From positions 1-19,029 of the forward strand of contig NQJI01000014.1 of assembly GCA_002256705.1 (NCBI GenBank): a stretch of DNA of 19,029 bases, read 5' to 3'. The notes beneath the pieces were generated by a model. That model searched no databases. It worked only from the letters and a program-made list of their open reading frames with translations, and was not told where the DNA came from. The number at the start of each line of letters is the position of its first letter. Positions within the stretch are counted from its first letter, which is position 1. Shown here one piece after another: positions 6,433 through 18,422 of the stretch. This DNA is from Methylococcaceae bacterium NSM2-1. Lineage in GTDB: Bacteria > Pseudomonadota > Gammaproteobacteria > Methylococcales > Methylomonadaceae. The translations under genes were made by a program, and so were the position numbers.

Positions 6433-7095
6433 TTATTCTTTTCCTGATAAAAAAGGGACAAATGTAACGGCTTCCAGTTCTTCAATATCATAACCGCTTG
6501 CTGTGCGAGTCACTCGCTGTAATGTTTGCTGCCCGCTCATCCCTATAGGAATTACCATCACCCCGCCAATGGCTAACTGCTGTAGCAATTGTGGCGGGAT
6601 TTCCGCGGGGGCTGCGGACGCGAGAATACCATCGAACGGGGCATAGTCCGGCCAACCCAGGTGACCATCACTGTACAGATAACTGATGTTTTTAAGTTTC
6701 AAATCCCATAAATAGCTTTGCGCTTTTCTCTGTAGCGGCAAGATTCTTTCAATGGTATATACATGATCGACTAACTGGGCAAGAATGGCTGTCTGATACC
6801 CGCAGCCCGTGCCTATTTCAAGAACCTTGCCTAAATGACCGGATGATCCCAGTAGCAGTTCGGTCATTTTTGCGACTATATAAGGTTGGGAAATAGTTTG
6901 ATTGTAACCAATCGGTAGCGCTGTATCTTCATAGGCCCTGCTAGACAAGGCTTCATCCATAAAAATATGCCGGGGTGTATCGCGCATAATTTCCAGAATT
7001 TTCTTATTGTGGATGCCTTGCACAGATAAGCGTTTAATCATACGCTCACGCGTACGCAGGGAAGTCATACCTATGCCTTGCAGGGTTAGTTTCAT
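6433..7095 (-). CDS. pcm: Protein-L-isoaspartate O-methyltransferase
   Basis: 220 aa, the usual size. The enzyme methylates isoaspartyl residues in aged proteins using SAM, starting their repair. QTISQPY at 66-72 is the substrate-binding signature, [15 protein letters not shown] at 91-105 is SAM motif I, YTIERI follows as motif post I, and [15 protein letters not shown] is the later catalytic-fold motif. The chosen ATG follows a strong GGAGG seven bases upstream and overlaps the surE stop as ATGA, so the two are translationally coupled; a second ATG nine codons in is less well placed. The pairing with surE is classic in gammaproteobacteria. The expected nlpD-rpoS do not follow. Confidence 0.96.
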   Translation of the reverse strand: MKLTLQGIGMTSLRTRERMIKRLSVQGIHNKKILEIMRDTPRHIFMDEALSSRAYEDTALPIGYNQTISQPYIVAKMTELLLGSSGHLGKVLEIGTGCGYQTAILAQLVDHVYTIERILPLQRKAQSYLWDLKLKNISYLYSDGHLGWPDYAPFDGILASAAPAEIPPQLLQQLAIGGVMVIPIGMSGQQTLQRVTRTASGYDIEELEAVTFVPFLSGKE

Positions 7096-7847
7096 AGATT
7101 ATCCTCCTTTGGCAACCATGCCTTTAACGCATTAATACGCTCATACCAGGTTAAGTCGATTTGCAAGGGCGTAACCGACACATAACCCGCATTAATCGCA
7201 TAAAAATCAGTACCGGGGCCGGCATCTTGTTCTGCACCCGGAGGACCAACCCAGTATATAATTCGTCCACGCGGATCTTCGCTCTTGATTACCGGCTCCG
7301 ATTTGTGCCGTTGCCCAAGCCGCGTTGCCAGATAGCCTTTTAAGTCTTTTATGGCGACATCAGGCACATTGACATTAAGAATGGTATCTTGCGGCAAAGG
7401 ATGCTTGATCAATTGCTTTAATAGAGTCACCGCAACCTGTGCAGCGGTATCAAAATGACCGGGATTACTACCCACCAAAGAAATGGCGACGGCAGGCAAC
7501 CCTAAAAACCGCCCCTCGGTCGCCGCAGCAACGGTGCCCGAATAAAGTACGTCATCACCCAGATTGGAGCCATGATTAATACCAGCAAAAACCATATCAG
7601 GCTCGTTGTCCAGAAATCCTGTTATCGCCAAATGCACGCAATCGGTAGGTGTACCATCTACTTTAATAAAACCGTTATCAGCTGTATAGGCACGTAAAGG
7701 CATTTCCAGCGTTAAGGAATTGCTTGCAGCACTGCGATTTCTATCAGGTGCAACCACCGATATTTCGGCATGTTTGCACAAGGCATTGGCTAATGCAGTA
7801 AGGCCTTCAGCCAAGTACCCGTCATCATTACTTAACAAAATATGCAT
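7092..7847 (-). CDS. surE: 5'/3'-nucleotidase SurE
   Basis: 251 aa from the ATG at 7847, giving the conserved N-terminus [11 protein letters not shown] second in-frame ATG at 7853 is possible; the AGGGCGA ribosome site spaces better with the inner one. SurE is a metal-dependent phosphatase acting on nucleoside 5'/3'-monophosphates and short polyphosphate. Metal ligands Asp8, Asp9, Ser39 and Asn91 are in place, and [20 protein letters not shown] is the family signature. It overlaps pcm by 4 nt. The gene is divergent from an Smr-domain gene 74 nt away. Confidence 0.96.
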   Translation of the reverse strand: MHILLSNDDGYLAEGLTALANALCKHAEISVVAPDRNRSAASNSLTLEMPLRAYTADNGFIKVDGTPTDCVHLAITGFLDNEPDMVFAGINHGSNLGDDVLYSGTVAAATEGRFLGLPAVAISLVGSNPGHFDTAAQVAVTLLKQLIKHPLPQDTILNVNVPDVAIKDLKGYLATRLGQRHKSEPVIKSEDPRGRIIYWVGPPGAEQDAGPGTDFYAINAGYVSVTPLQIDLTWYERINALKAWLPKEDNL

Positions 7848-7921
7848 TATCATTCGCCCTGAAGCAAAATAAGCTATAAAATCGAACATCTTAGCAACAA
7901 TACATAACAAAATCAGCTTTC
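7848..7921. promoter_or_regulatory. Divergent surE / smr promoter region
   Basis: Only 74 bases separate the two divergent start codons, so promoters for both must lie here or inside the genes. TATAAAAT at 7875-7882 is a good -10 candidate for the plus-strand gene but has no matching -35. On the minus strand TTGTTG and TATAGC are 16 apart, a weak pair for surE. Confidence 0.35.
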
Positions 7922-8500
7922 GTGGCAAAAAAAACGCTCACCCCAGAAGACAGGGATTTATTTCGCCACGCTATCGGTAAAGTACGCTCAGTCAATAGTG
8001 ATAAAGTGCTGTTAAATCAAGGAAATAAACCCAGGCCCTACCCAAGACCCCTGGCCACTCATGTATATAGCCATTTAATAGACTCGGCAGCAGCCGATAT
8101 TGAAAAAGTCGGTCTTGAAGATAGCCTGAGCTTTATCGCACCGGGTTTGCAAAACAATGTCTTAAAAAAATTGCGCCGTGGCTATTTTGGTTTGGATGCA
8201 GAGATTGATTTGCATGGATTAACCAGTAACGAGGCAAAACGGCAACTGCTGCATTTTTTACAGTCCTGTGTAGAAGCCGGTTGCCGTTGCGTGCATATTG
8301 TCCACGGCAAAGGCCATCGTTCAACTGACAACCACCCTGTTCTAAAAAACAATCTTAACCTATGGTTAAGACAACACAAAGATGTCCAGGCATTCTGTTC
8401 TGCATCGCCCAAGGACGGCGGCACCGGGGCGGTGTTTGTTCTGTTGCAGTTGGCTGAAAAATATAGCCGTCACGATGATCCTGAGTCATGGTGGGATTAA
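7922..8500 (+). CDS. Smr-domain endonuclease (SmrA/SmrB-like)
   Basis: 192 aa from a GTG, with no Met further in before the conserved region and no strong ribosome site. The N-terminal half is the linker seen in SmrA/SmrB proteins, including [18 protein letters not shown]. The Smr domain runs from about residue 90 with DLHG at 96-99 and HGKG at 128-131, the two signature motifs, and ends with the [10 protein letters not shown] strand. SmrB of E. coli cleaves mRNA at collided ribosomes; older descriptions are DNA nicking endonucleases. Which of the two this is cannot be told from sequence alone. It is the only intact core-region gene on the plus strand, sits between surE and truD, and its TAA directly abuts the truD stop. 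Confidence 0.9.
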   Translation: MAKKTLTPEDRDLFRHAIGKVRSVNSDKVLLNQGNKPRPYPRPLATHVYSHLIDSAAADIEKVGLEDSLSFIAPGLQNNVLKKLRRGYFGLDAEIDLHGLTSNEAKRQLLHFLQSCVEAGCRCVHIVHGKGHRSTDNHPVLKNNLNLWLRQHKDVQAFCSASPKDGGTGAVFVLLQLAEKYSRHDDPESWWD

Positions 8501-9535
8501 CTACAACTTTATAATCTCACGTAATACCGATGTAGCATAACTTCCCGCCGGTAAAGTAAAAACAAGTTCCAATGTTGTATCATTAACAAACTGCCAGTGT
8601 AAATCCTGCGCATTGACTCGTAATGTGCGCCTGTCCTTATCAACGGCACAATCTATCAAACCCTGAGCCAGTTGAGGGTAAGCGTCGATAATACCTTGCT
8701 CAATGCTCTGTGTATCCGCCGATACACCGGTTTCTCCCCTGCCCCACAATGCACCCGTAGGATGGATTTCTTTTGCATCCAGCCGCCGGATAATTTCGGC
8801 ATCCGGCAGCCCAGATTTAAAACAGCTGTGCGACAGATCAAACATGTAAGTATCACCCGCAACAGGTTGATTCCAGTTATTCCGGGTAACCCGATCGGCT
8901 AAAATCTGATTGAACAAATACGAGCGTGCGGCTGATAAATACAGACTGCGTTGTTCTCGCCCGGTTTTTGCGCCGAGAAACATGCCCAGCGCTTTATTAA
9001 CATTCTGACCCTCGTTGCCAAACCGTTGCGAGCCGTAATAATTGGCAATGCCGTTGGTTTTCATAGCTCCCAATTGCTGGATGGTCTTATCTTTATCGCC
9101 TTGCCAGTCACGAATAATCAGCTTAAAGCTGTTACCCGACAATACGCCGCGTTTTAATTTTCGGGCATGACGCATGGTGTGTAACACCTTCATGCTGTCT
9201 GTTTCAAACTGCGTCCAGTCAGGATCCGCTTTGCCGGGTAACCAGACGCTAAACCATTGGGTCGTGACAGCATGCCGGTCTTTTAGCCCTGCGAAACTGA
9301 CATCACGCTGCCTGACATTGGCGAATCTCGCTAACTGTCGCGCGACGTAATCGGTATTTTCGCCGGTCTTTTCTATTTGCAAGAAGACATGCTCGCCCGT
9401 GCCCGACGGTTCAAAAGCAAGGATTTCTTTGACTATAAAATCTTCTGGGACAGTACGGATTTTACCGAGGCCGGAAGGTGAACCGTAAACGTAAGGCCAG
9501 AGGGGGATTTCAATAGGTTGTGTGATTACTGCCAT
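8501..9535 (-). CDS. truD: tRNA pseudouridine(13) synthase TruD
   Basis: 344 aa, the family length. TruD makes pseudouridine 13 in tRNA-Glu. The catalytic Asp86 lies in FAGLKDRHAVTTQW, and NYYGSQRFGNEGQN is the second family signature. Residues 25-36 (KIRTVPEDFIVKE) are the typical N-terminal strand. The ATG at 9535 has no clear ribosome site but the alignment of the N-terminus supports it. ispF lies 56 bases upstream, so the two are probably co-transcribed. At the 3' end the stop codon touches the smr stop with no bases between, which leaves no room for a separate terminator. Confidence 0.95.
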   Translation of the reverse strand: MAVITQPIEIPLWPYVYGSPSGLGKIRTVPEDFIVKEILAFEPSGTGEHVFLQIEKTGENTDYVARQLARFANVRQRDVSFAGLKDRHAVTTQWFSVWLPGKADPDWTQFETDSMKVLHTMRHARKLKRGVLSGNSFKLIIRDWQGDKDKTIQQLGAMKTNGIANYYGSQRFGNEGQNVNKALGMFLGAKTGREQRSLYLSAARSYLFNQILADRVTRNNWNQPVAGDTYMFDLSHSCFKSGLPDAEIIRRLDAKEIHPTGALWGRGETGVSADTQSIEQGIIDAYPQLAQGLIDCAVDKDRRTLRVNAQDLHWQFVNDTTLELVFTLPAGSYATSVLREIIKL

Positions 9536-9591
9536 ATATTTTTAAGTGTTTCAGTTCCCAGCAGGAGACCGGAAACTGGAGAAACTGATTT

Positions 9592-10065
9592 TTATTTTTC
9601 AATCAAGACAATGGCCTGTACCGCAATGCCTTCTTTACGCCCTTCAAATCCCAGTTTTTCAGTTGTAGTGGCTTTAACATTAATGCAATCAACATCCACA
9701 TTCAAATCATCGGCAATATTGCTGCACATCGCGGCAATATGAGGTGCCATTTTGGGGGCCTGGGCAATAATAGTCATATCGGCATTCACCAGTTGATAAC
9801 CCTTGTCCTGCACAATGCGGTAAACATGACGCAATAATACACGGCTGTCTGCGCCTTTAAATTCAGGATCGGTATCAGGGAAATGCTTGCCTATGTCACC
9901 TAAAGCCGCCGCACCCAGCAAGGCATCACAGAGCGCATGAAGCACCACATCGCCATCCGAATGCGCTTCCAGACCTTGTTCATAGTCTATTTTCACACCA
10001 CCTAAAATAATGTGATCGCCTTCGTTAAAACGATGCACATCATAGCCCTGCCCTACTCTAATCAT
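9592..10065 (-). CDS. ispF: 2-C-methyl-D-erythritol 2,4-cyclodiphosphate synthase
   Basis: 157 aa, full length. It catalyses the fifth step of the MEP isoprenoid pathway, cyclising CDP-ME-2-phosphate and releasing CMP. The zinc ligands Asp9 and His11 (YDVH) and His43 (SDGDVVLH) are present, as are the [10 protein letters not shown] and [15 protein letters not shown] signatures. The gene overlaps the end of ispD by 8 nt, indicating translational coupling with the enzyme two steps earlier. Confidence 0.97.
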   Translation of the reverse strand: MIRVGQGYDVHRFNEGDHIILGGVKIDYEQGLEAHSDGDVVLHALCDALLGAAALGDIGKHFPDTDPEFKGADSRVLLRHVYRIVQDKGYQLVNADMTIIAQAPKMAPHIAAMCSNIADDLNVDVDCINVKATTTEKLGFEGRKEGIAVQAIVLIEK

Positions 10066-10756
10066 TTTGATGCTCCATATAAAATTGTGCTAATGCCAGG
10101 TCTTCGGGTCGGGTTATTTTTATGTTGTCAGGACGACCTTCGACGATTTTCGGTTGCAAGCCCTGTAATTCCAGGGCACTGGCTTCATCGGTTATGGCTG
10201 GATTGCCTTCCGCTGCTTCCAGCGAAGTTTTTAAGAGGCCGTAACGAAACATTTGCGGCGTTAAAGCCCGCCAGATATGACTTCTATCCAATGTTCCGAC
10301 AATACCATTACCCTGGACATTTTTTAAGGTGTCGTGTGACGATAAAGCAAGAATTCCGCCTACTTCATCGCTTACCAGCGAGTCAATAAGATGATGTATA
10401 TCCGTCGCCGTGATACAGGGTCTGGCGGCATCATGCACCAGCACCCAGTCATTATCCGAGGCTAATGCGCGTATTGATTTTAACGCGGAAAGCACGGAAT
10501 CCGCACGCTCTTTGCCGCCTGCCGCGGTGATTATCTTTTCATGAACAGACACTTCAAGCTCGGGCCAGTAAGGGTCTTCTCCAGAAATTGCGACCGCAAT
10601 AGCGGCAAAAACCTCAGCACTTAACAAACGCAATAAGGTATGCTCGATGACCGTTTTACCGGCAAGCTCCAGATATTGTTTGGGCCGGTCTGCGTTCATG
10701 CGTTTGCCAACACCGGCAGCAGGAACAACCGCCCAGAATTTTATTGAATGGGTCAT
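10058..10756 (-). CDS. ispD: 2-C-methyl-D-erythritol 4-phosphate cytidylyltransferase
   Basis: 232 aa, full length. It transfers CMP from CTP to MEP in isoprenoid synthesis. The nucleotide-binding loop [10 protein letters not shown] with RPKQYLEL sits at the N-terminus, [10 protein letters not shown] is the metal-binding block near the middle, and [15 protein letters not shown] is the C-terminal signature containing the catalytic Lys. In relatives ispD follows ftsB directly; here two extra genes are inserted before it. The leader from 10757 to 10845 contains no obvious ribosome site and no clear promoter. Confidence 0.97.
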   Translation of the reverse strand: MTHSIKFWAVVPAAGVGKRMNADRPKQYLELAGKTVIEHTLLRLLSAEVFAAIAVAISGEDPYWPELEVSVHEKIITAAGGKERADSVLSALKSIRALASDNDWVLVHDAARPCITATDIHHLIDSLVSDEVGGILALSSHDTLKNVQGNGIVGTLDRSHIWRALTPQMFRYGLLKTSLEAAEGNPAITDEASALELQGLQPKIVEGRPDNIKITRPEDLALAQFYMEHQND

Positions 10757-10845
10757 TTGTAAAATAAGGTTAAGCCGTCGAAGTATAAACTAGTTTTACA
10801 GAGTAAGAGGCTCTAATAAAGGAGGGCAAAAATCAAAAGTGAAAA

Positions 10846-11156
10846 TTAACGTCTTTTTCTTCTATTACTTCGTGTTGATCTTGGCGATCTGCTGTGATCC
10901 ACATCATATTCATCGTAATCTTTATCAAAAATATAATCATCATCTATAGTGGGCAAATATATTCTGGAAACTACATCCGTTATATTTAGAAAAACCTTAA
11001 AAATTATACTAAGACTAACAGTTCCAATCAAAACGCCTATTTCAAAAGAAATGGCTGGAAATATCCATACCAGGCTAAAAGCAACGCCAACACTCATAGC
11101 CAAAAATAGGGACAATGCCAATAAAATACAATTATTACTATAAAAAATTTCAACAT
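10846..11156 (-). pseudogene. Small two-helix membrane protein, apparently frameshifted near its start
   Basis: The long open frame ends at 10846 and could only start with a TTG at 11121 or an ATG eight codons later, neither with a ribosome site. In another frame an ATG at 11156 follows GAGG and encodes MLKFFIVIIVFY. Restoring one T in the TTTT run near 11124 joins it into LLALSLFLAMSVGVAFSLVW, a continuous membrane segment. The whole would be about 103 aa: two hydrophobic segments, then an acidic stretch (DDDYIFDKDYDEYDVD) and a very basic tail (SRSPRSTRSNRRKRR). The family is not recognised. It is unusually AT-rich compared with ispD next to it. It may be a broken gene, or the missing base may be a read error. 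Confidence 0.5.
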
Positions 11157-11237
11157 ATATGCCTCAAACTCTTTTTAATTGACTTGTCTCAAATTTTGCA
11201 ATATATACCAAAAAAATGTAGTAACCAATCCTAAAAT

Positions 11238-11254
11238 GGTACGCGATGCGTACC
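11238..11254. terminator. Short perfect hairpin after the ion-channel gene
   Basis: GGTACGC and GCGTACC are separated by three bases, 11 bases past the channel stop codon. On the minus strand it is followed by ATTTTAGG, a poor T-tract, so it would be a weak terminator or a pause or mRNA-stabilising hairpin. Confidence 0.4.
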
Positions 11255-11265
11255 CTGAATCACTA

Positions 11266-11754
11266 TTAACTATCTTTGCCGGCACCCGATGACAGCTGTT
11301 TTTCCAGTGCGTCCATGCGTTCGTGCAACCGGGCCAACTCATGTAGAATCTGATTTTCTTCCGTCTCGATACGACTGGTCTCCTGTTCAAGTTGTCGCAC
11401 ATCATGCCCCCAGGTATCAATGTTTTTGCCAATGAGCGTCACTGACAATATTGCGGTAAACAGCGAGAACAGAGTCAATCCGAACAAAATCAGTGTGGCC
11501 GACAGCAATCGCCCCAAAAACGAGGTCGGCACTACGTCACCAAAACCAACAAGGGTCATTGTGACCCAGGCAGACCATATCCCATCAAACAGCGAGTGAA
11601 TATTAGGATCAAGAAGATAAAGAATCAAACCGGAAGCAATGGCCACCGAAAAAGCAAGAATCAGCAAATAAACCAGGCTTCGTTTTCCCCTCAAGTCATT
11701 CACCAGGTTTTTGAATAAGCTCAATGCCTCGGTGAGTATCATTATAATTTTCAT
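11266..11754 (-). CDS. Two-helix potassium-channel-like ion channel with C-terminal coiled coil
   Basis: 162 aa. Two hydrophobic helices (about 28-48 and 83-109) flank a pore loop, SAWVTMTLVGFGDVVP at 61-76, the layout of the Ion_trans_2 class. The filter reads T-L-V-G-F-G-D where typical K+ channels have T-T-V-G-Y-G-D: the second Thr, which lines the innermost K+ site in KcsA, is replaced by Leu68, and Tyr by Phe71. After the second helix a charged, heptad-like stretch (about 115-155) should form a coiled coil for tetramer assembly. There is no RCK domain. The start codon follows AGAGAATTTT. It is inserted between ftsB and ispD, separated from ftsB by a strong terminator, so it should have its own promoter in 11755-11800. 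Confidence 0.82.
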   Translation of the reverse strand: MKIIMILTEALSLFKNLVNDLRGKRSLVYLLILAFSVAIASGLILYLLDPNIHSLFDGIWSAWVTMTLVGFGDVVPTSFLGRLLSATLILFGLTLFSLFTAILSVTLIGKNIDTWGHDVRQLEQETSRIETEENQILHELARLHERMDALEKQLSSGAGKDS

Positions 11755-11800
11755 AAAATTCTCTGGGTTTTCAGAATGATGGTTATATTTTAAAAAAGAA

Positions 11801-11847
11801 AAAGCGCAAGGCTAAAAGTGCTTTTTCCACCTTTAGCCTTGCGCTTT
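11801..11847 (-). terminator. Rho-independent terminator after ftsB
   Basis: Two 20-base arms (11801-11820 and 11828-11847) pair with a single mismatch around a 7-base loop. Read on the minus strand the stem is followed by TTCTTTTTT, a good T-tract. It lies 17 bases past the ftsB stop and should end the eno-ftsB transcript. Confidence 0.85.
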
Positions 11848-11863
11848 TAGCCTGCCTTCAAAT

Positions 11864-12133
11864 TCACTCAAGAACCTGAAAAAACGTCTCGCCCTCTCTG
11901 ATCATCCCTAATTCATCCCTGGCCCGTTCTTCCAGTGCTTCCTGTCCTTTTCTCAAGTCCTCTACCTCAGCATAAAGCGCTTCATTACGCTCCCTTTTTT
12001 CTTCAACCTGTTCCTTAAGGTCATCGAGTCGCTGTTGATAGGCTTTAATCTCTTCAATACCGCCATCGCCATACCATAAGCGGTATTGAAGAAGAATAAC
12101 CAGCAGAATAATGATTGAAAGAAGAATTTTCAT
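11864..12133 (-). CDS. ftsB: Cell division protein FtsB
   Basis: 89 aa, typical size. The short cytoplasmic N-terminus (MK) leads into one membrane helix (about 3-17, ILLSIIILLVILLQYRLW) followed by a periplasmic coiled coil (about 25-70), with the conserved RARDELGMIREGETFFQV end. FtsB joins FtsQ and FtsL in the divisome and activates septal peptidoglycan synthesis. It lies 72 bases after eno, its usual partner in gammaproteobacteria, with a hairpin-forming repeat between them. Confidence 0.93.
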   Translation of the reverse strand: MKILLSIIILLVILLQYRLWYGDGGIEEIKAYQQRLDDLKEQVEEKRERNEALYAEVEDLRKGQEALEERARDELGMIREGETFFQVLE

Positions 12134-12142
12134 AATTTTACA

Positions 12143-12205
12143 GTGAAAGGCATAAGGCTAAAGGCACAAGATGCTTTCTTCGTCTTGCGCCTTTCACCTT
12201 GTGCC

Positions 12206-12207
<2 letters not shown>
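12143..12207. repeat. Imperfect repeat array with hairpin between eno and ftsB
   Basis: AAGGCACAAG at 12161-12170 pairs with CTTGTGCCTT at 12198-12207, the latter overlapping the eno stop codon. The stretch is built from related 14-base units such as GTGAAAGGCATAAG and GCTAAAGGCACAAG, present in both orientations. The same words occur in the terminator after ftsB. It could stabilise or attenuate the eno-ftsB message. Confidence 0.55.
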
Positions 12208-13492
<1,285 letters not shown>

Positions 13493-13567
13493 TTATTGCT
13501 CCAAGGTTAAAAAAATAAAAAGCAACGTTGTGTTGCATTCGGTTTGAATATAGACGGGAAAATGAAA

Positions 13568-14176
13568 TTAACTGTTTTTAAATAATACAGACAAATCAAT
13601 CGCTAAATCAGCAAATAAATACGGTAATGCTACATCATCGCCTGCATAACTATTAACTAATTGATAGCTGTTATTTTCGTCATTTAAAACAAATTGCTGA
13701 ACGACTTCCTCGTAAGGAAAAACCAGCCAATATTCTTTTACGCCACTTTCGGCATATAGCGCATGTTTGATTTTAACTTCTTTTTTAGAATTGCCTTTAG
13801 ATAAGATTTCAATAATCCAATCGGGCGCGCCATTGCAACCCTGTTCATCCAGTTTGCTGTTATCGCAAATCACACAAATATCAGGTTGCACAACAGTGGT
13901 AATTTCCTTATTGACCAATAGAGATTTGGTACGGTCATACAAACGCACATCAAATGGTGCTGAAAATACTTGGCAGGCTTTGTTTTCAAAATAATAAAAT
14001 AAGCGACTGCTCAGATAAATAGAAAGTCGTTGATGTTTAACATTTGGCGCAGGAGACATTAACTGAATCTTGCCTTTAATTAATTCCACTGTTTCATTTA
14101 ACTGCCACGTTAAATAATCGGCATAACTATAACTGGCCGTTAAATCGAGCTGGGATAACTGCGTAATTTTAGTCAT
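13568..14176 (-). CDS. Uma2-family putative endonuclease (DUF820)
   Basis: 202 aa. The Uma2/DUF820 fold belongs to the PD-(D/E)XK nuclease group; most members have no known role and are especially numerous in cyanobacteria. Visible family marks are ELIKGKIQLMSPAP with a following His (31-48), VQPDICVI with Asp99, GAPDWIIEILS with Glu123, and the YAESGVKEYWLVFP block at 141-154. The usual acidic pair is therefore present, but activity is unproven. The ATG has no visible ribosome site. It starts 20 bases after the kdsA stop on the same strand and looks more AT-rich than kdsA and eno, consistent with later acquisition into the operon. Confidence 0.85.
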   Translation of the reverse strand: MTKITQLSQLDLTASYSYADYLTWQLNETVELIKGKIQLMSPAPNVKHQRLSIYLSSRLFYYFENKACQVFSAPFDVRLYDRTKSLLVNKEITTVVQPDICVICDNSKLDEQGCNGAPDWIIEILSKGNSKKEVKIKHALYAESGVKEYWLVFPYEEVVQQFVLNDENNSYQLVNSYAGDDVALPYLFADLAIDLSVLFKNS

Positions 14177-14196
14177 GGGATTTAATACAGCAAAAA

Positions 14197-16661
<2,465 letters not shown>

Positions 16662-16921
16662 TTAGAAGGTTTGGAATTCAGAGGATAACTGATGACAGTT
16701 TAAGTAAAACTTGTTCATTTTAATCGACAATGCGCTTGTCGTCATTGTCTTTATTCAGACAAAAGTTGAAAAACGTAAGTGGTAAAGTGTGTTTATTATG
16801 CTGGATGCGGTTTGCAACCTTGTTCTCAACAGTTCATATAGGGCCAAACAAAACATACATTAAACGGAGCGGGGGGATTACTACGCAGACTCAAAGCCTG
16901 TACTTTTTTAGCCTTAGCTTT
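16662..16921. other. Intergenic tilS-pyrG, with an inverted repeat
   Basis: GACAATG at 16726-16732 pairs with CATTGTC at 16743-16749 around a 10-base loop, about 65 bases before the pyrG start. It could be an operator or a leader hairpin. AT-rich bases between it and pyrG could hold a promoter, but no -35/-10 pair is clear. At the tilS end (16905-16921) there are AAGCTAAGGCTAAAA words like those near ftsB. A plus-strand frame here runs on antisense into tilS and is not considered a gene. Confidence 0.45.
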
Positions 16922-18253
16922 TCAACTTTCGTCTCTTTGCAGGGACAAACTAATGCAGCCCTGCATTTTTTCACTATAAAAATCTGCGCTTATCCACAAA
17001 TCGCCAACAGCGGCCAGCTTATCATCCAGATAAACCAAGGGTATCGTCTCTCTTTCCCACGGTGGAATACCTGCCTCCTGAAACAGCTTTTTCAGGGCAT
17101 GATGGTCTTTACGCCCCGGCAAACGAATTTTTTCCCCGCCACTGCGGGCTTTTGACACAATGCTGGCATCCTGCCACTGCTCACGATCTATCCCCGCCGA
17201 TGACGGCGCACAAGACAAGGTTTGATGATCAGACACCCTTATCGATGCTTGCCCCGCAGGCCAGATAATGTCACGCAATGTTTCCGGCACGGCTTGTTTC
17301 AGGCAATACAACTTATCCCGATAACGGCGCACACAATAGCCCTGTACTGATAATGCCGGATCACTGTCTTCCCTTGCCGAAATGACCTCGGATTGCAAAC
17401 GTTCAACAAACGCCTGCGCAGGCATTTTTAAGTTTAGTGCTTGAAACCATTGCCTGATGACAAGCGGCTGCTGGGTAACTTCGTATGACTCTAACTGACT
17501 GATGCAAAGCGTCTTGTCGACTGCATTAAAGGCCCGGCGGAATAATTCTTCAGCAAGTGCCGAGATCACAAGCTGTGCATCAGCACAATGCCTGGCAGAA
17601 CGCGCTACCGTTTTATCACAGGCTGGCCAACGCTGTTTTAATAAAGGCAGCACCGCATTGCGCAAAAAATTGCGATCATAATCATGACTCTGATTACTGG
17701 GATCATCAACCCAGCTTAACCCCTGAACCCGAGCATAATTGTCAATAGCAAGTTTTGAAACATTTAGCAACGGCCTCAGCATCACACCCTGACCAAAAGC
17801 CATGATCTCCGGCATTGCCGATAATCCACGCAAACCACCACCGCGTAACAATTGCAATAAAACCGTTTCCAGTTGATCGTCCCTGTGTTGCGCAACCATC
17901 AGCATATCATTAACGCCGATTAATGACTTTAAAGCCAAGTAACGCGCATTTCTGGCCGCTTCTTCAGGACTTTCTCCCTGCCTTGCAACGGCATTAACCC
18001 GTAATACTATAAAATCAATCCCCAGGATTTTTGCTGTTTTTTCGCAATGCCTTGCCCAGGATTCCGCTTCCGCCTGCAAGCCATGATGCACATAAACCGC
18101 AGTGATTCTATCTTTAAACTTTGTTATTGATGCGCACAAGTGCAATAACACATGAGAGTCCACACCACCGCTATAGCCTATATAAATATGTGCAGGGTTA
18201 TTACATTGATTTAATGCTGATTCTATAGAATGCGATGAAAGCAACTCTGTCAT
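16922..18253 (-). CDS. tilS: tRNA(Ile)-lysidine synthase
   Basis: 443 aa, typical of gammaproteobacterial TilS. It attaches lysine to the wobble cytidine of tRNA-Ile (CAU), changing both codon and amino acid identity. The ATP PP-loop is SGGVDS at 28-33, followed by VHHGLQAEAESWARHC and AQHRDDQLETVLLQLLRGGGLRGLSAM, the core signatures, and DPSNQSHDYDRNFLRN. The C-terminal substrate-binding domains are present, including SGGEKIRLPGRKDHHALKKL. tilS before pyrG is the conserved order. No convincing terminator separates them. Confidence 0.96.
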   Translation of the reverse strand: MTELLSSHSIESALNQCNNPAHIYIGYSGGVDSHVLLHLCASITKFKDRITAVYVHHGLQAEAESWARHCEKTAKILGIDFIVLRVNAVARQGESPEEAARNARYLALKSLIGVNDMLMVAQHRDDQLETVLLQLLRGGGLRGLSAMPEIMAFGQGVMLRPLLNVSKLAIDNYARVQGLSWVDDPSNQSHDYDRNFLRNAVLPLLKQRWPACDKTVARSARHCADAQLVISALAEELFRRAFNAVDKTLCISQLESYEVTQQPLVIRQWFQALNLKMPAQAFVERLQSEVISAREDSDPALSVQGYCVRRYRDKLYCLKQAVPETLRDIIWPAGQASIRVSDHQTLSCAPSSAGIDREQWQDASIVSKARSGGEKIRLPGRKDHHALKKLFQEAGIPPWERETIPLVYLDDKLAAVGDLWISADFYSEKMQGCISLSLQRDES

Positions 18254-18328
18254 TAATGTTCTTCATGAGGAATTGGGAGGTTTATGTGGAATGATTATAC
18301 AAACTTTCGGCACACCGCTAGGCTGCAC

Positions 18329-18383
18329 CTGCATTTCTCTACCTCCTGCATAACCCACAGGAATGTGGGAAATGCAGATTTTG
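18329..18383. repeat. Structured intergenic repeat (nested hairpins)
   Basis: CTGCATAACCCACA at 18346-18359 and TGTGGGAAATGCAG at 18364-18377 pair, apart from an A-A bulge pair, around a GGAA loop. Further CCTGCA words flank it on the left (18329) and TTGCAGG on the right. There is no T-tract on either strand, so it is not a normal terminator. The core resembles the dispersed GTGGGAATGCA-type repeats of some proteobacteria. It may serve as a repeat or an mRNA-end stabiliser for the upstream cytochrome gene. Confidence 0.5.
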
Positions 18384-18422
18384 CAGGGAGCAAGATATCT
18401 GTCCATGCAGTCATGATCCAAC

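Noticed and set aside
7848..7921. A longer surE reading frame starting within the smr gene
   Set aside because: The extension would add 27 residues before the invariant [10 protein letters not shown] start of SurE proteins, and the ribosome site lies at the shorter start.
11175..11432. 85-codon minus-strand frame at the end of the channel gene
   Set aside because: It lies largely in another frame of the channel coding region and has no recognisable content.
16730..17155. 141-codon frame on the plus strand
   Set aside because: Most of it is antisense to the well-supported C-terminal part of tilS, and its translation has no domain-like features.
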